This document shows positions 61,071 through 64,000 of a DNA stretch of 64,000 bases, piece after piece (the first letter of the stretch is position 1; each line of letters begins with the position of its first letter). Below the pieces are notes generated by a model. It worked only from the letters and a program-made list of their open reading frames with translations. It was not told the DNA's origin and searched no databases. Position numbers and translations under genes: made by a program. Where the stretch lies: the NCBI RefSeq assembly GCF_002019695.1, contig NZ_KV917376.1, forward strand, positions 4,164,974-4,228,973. Direction: 5' to 3'. Source of the DNA: Evansella clarkii (GTDB lineage Bacteria; Bacillota; Bacilli; Bacillales; Salisediminibacteriaceae).

Positions 61071-61250
61071 CTTACTCGATTCCCGATGAACGGCGAATCT
61101 CTTCGTCAGCTGCACTCCTTCGATTCTCATGGGCAGAGCCCACTCCGAGTCTCTTTCGCTTGCTTCCTCGACCTTCTTGTTCCTCTGGCCTCTCGTACTT
61201 CCTTAACTAATTATAGATAAAACCACATCCACCTTATGGGGGAAGAACAC

Positions 61251-61285
61251 AAAAAAAGACACCCTCAAAAGAGAATGTCTTTTTA
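61251..61285 (-). terminator. Terminator of the rRNA operon
   Basis: AAAGACA-ccctcaaaagagaa-TGTCTTT with long T-runs on the minus strand, directly after the 5S gene. Confidence 0.92.
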
Positions 61286-61286
61286 T

Positions 61287-61404
61287 CTGCCCAGCGGCGT
61301 CCTACTCTCACAGGGGGAGAGCCCCCAACTACCATCGGCGCTGAAGAGCTTAACTACCGTGTTCGGCATGGGAACGGGTGTGACCTCTTCGCTATCGTCA
61401 CTGG
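61287..61404 (-). rRNA. 5S ribosomal RNA
   Basis: Complete 5S gene of about 117 nt. On the minus strand it has CGATAGCGAAGAGGTCACAC, CCCATGCCGAACACGG and GTGAGAGTAGGACG, with pairing ends. Last gene of the rRNA operon, 200 bp from the 23S 3' end. Confidence 0.97.
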
Positions 61405-61420
61405 ACTATAAAATTGAAAG

Positions 61421-61545
61421 GTGTCTAGCTTCAGCGCCTACTCGCTCGAGGTCACTTCGGTCCGTCAATCGAAGCTTAAATGCTTGCTTCTTCTTGCCGG
61501 TCCTCCAGTGCTTGTCGCTCGTGTACGAGGCGCTTACGCTTTTCG
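61421..61545. repeat. Bacillus-type dispersed repeat in the 23S-5S spacer
   Basis: GTGTCTAGCTTCAGCGCCTA through GGCGCTTACGCTTTT resembles the widespread Bacillus element (tgtctagctccagcgccta... / ...gcgcttncgcttttc) with self-complementary ends. It fills most of the 23S-5S spacer and would be transcribed with the operon. Confidence 0.82.
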
Positions 61546-61606
61546 TGTTGCCCTCTCAAAACTGGATAACTTTTCTGATTGGTGATCTTGCTTAGTAAGA
61601 CTTATT

Positions 61607-64000
<2,394 letters not shown>

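Overview
The window looks like chromosome of a low-to-mid G+C, spore-forming Firmicute of the Bacillaceae, probably an alkaliphilic or halotolerant soil or soda-lake type. This rests on strong GGAGG ribosome binding sites with many TTG and GTG starts, Bacillus-type families (ComB, YkuK, YqhV, ChaB, SpoIIM-like, DppA, NagZ/NamZ/AmiE) and classic Bacillus dispersed repeats. The species cannot be named from the sequence alone.

Layout. 1-835: a highly regular array of 38-bp inverted-repeat modules running off the left edge. 999-7454: mostly minus-strand housekeeping and accessory genes (NERD protein, ComB, GNAT, xi-class GST) and a secreted M14 peptidase. 7501-14645: an RDD / SpoIIM-like / DUF58 / MoxR / DUF4350 / DUF4129 / membrane-protein cluster in which moxR carries an in-frame amber codon. 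15140-17816: a frameshifted M20 peptidase, a SpoIIAA-like protein, a 57-residue membrane peptide and an isochorismatase-fold protein lacking catalytic residues. 17894-37995: a large secreted and salvage island. It holds an S15 peptidase, a 1621-residue phosphodiester glycosidase / phosphoesterase, then AmiE-like, NamZ, NagZ, MurR, a sugar ABC importer, MurQ and a BadF-family kinase. 38255-43517: pentapeptide protein, glycerophosphodiesterase, MFS transporter, a divergent PRPP synthetase paralogue and a coiled-coil protein. 43997-49300: a ketone-body operon (scoA, scoB, 3-hydroxybutyrate dehydrogenase, GntP permease) behind a sigma-54 promoter, with palindromic enhancer sites and its own PAS/AAA+/Fis activator. 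49431-51203: a 20-bp-phased motif array split by an IS3-family element. 51278-60553: small membrane proteins, HAD, methyltransferase, kinase, class V aminotransferase, YkuK, DUF429, DppA and YqhV. 60855-64000: a 21-bp-phased motif array, then the 3' end of an rRNA operon (5S and partial 23S, minus strand) with a duplicated 5S 3' end and terminator.

How the genes work together. The central island encodes a complete cell-wall turnover route. Secreted NagZ, AmiE-like and NamZ would release GlcNAc and MurNAc outside the cell, the ABC importer would bring the sugar in, the BadF-family kinase would phosphorylate it, and MurQ would turn MurNAc-6P into GlcNAc-6P. In Bacillus subtilis the same genes sit with the PTS importer murP; here an ABC importer plus kinase stands in its place. 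Two NagR/DasR-like operators, upstream of nagZ and namZ, and an AT-rich dyad at the kinase promoter suggest control by both GlcNAc-6P and MurNAc-6P. The neighbouring 1621-residue protein may extend the system to phosphodiester-linked wall sugars.

Three unusual non-coding signals stand out: the 38-bp hairpin-module array, two arrays of TATCG-CG words at two-helical-turn spacing, and a roughly 153-bp structured dispersed element present three times in one orientation.
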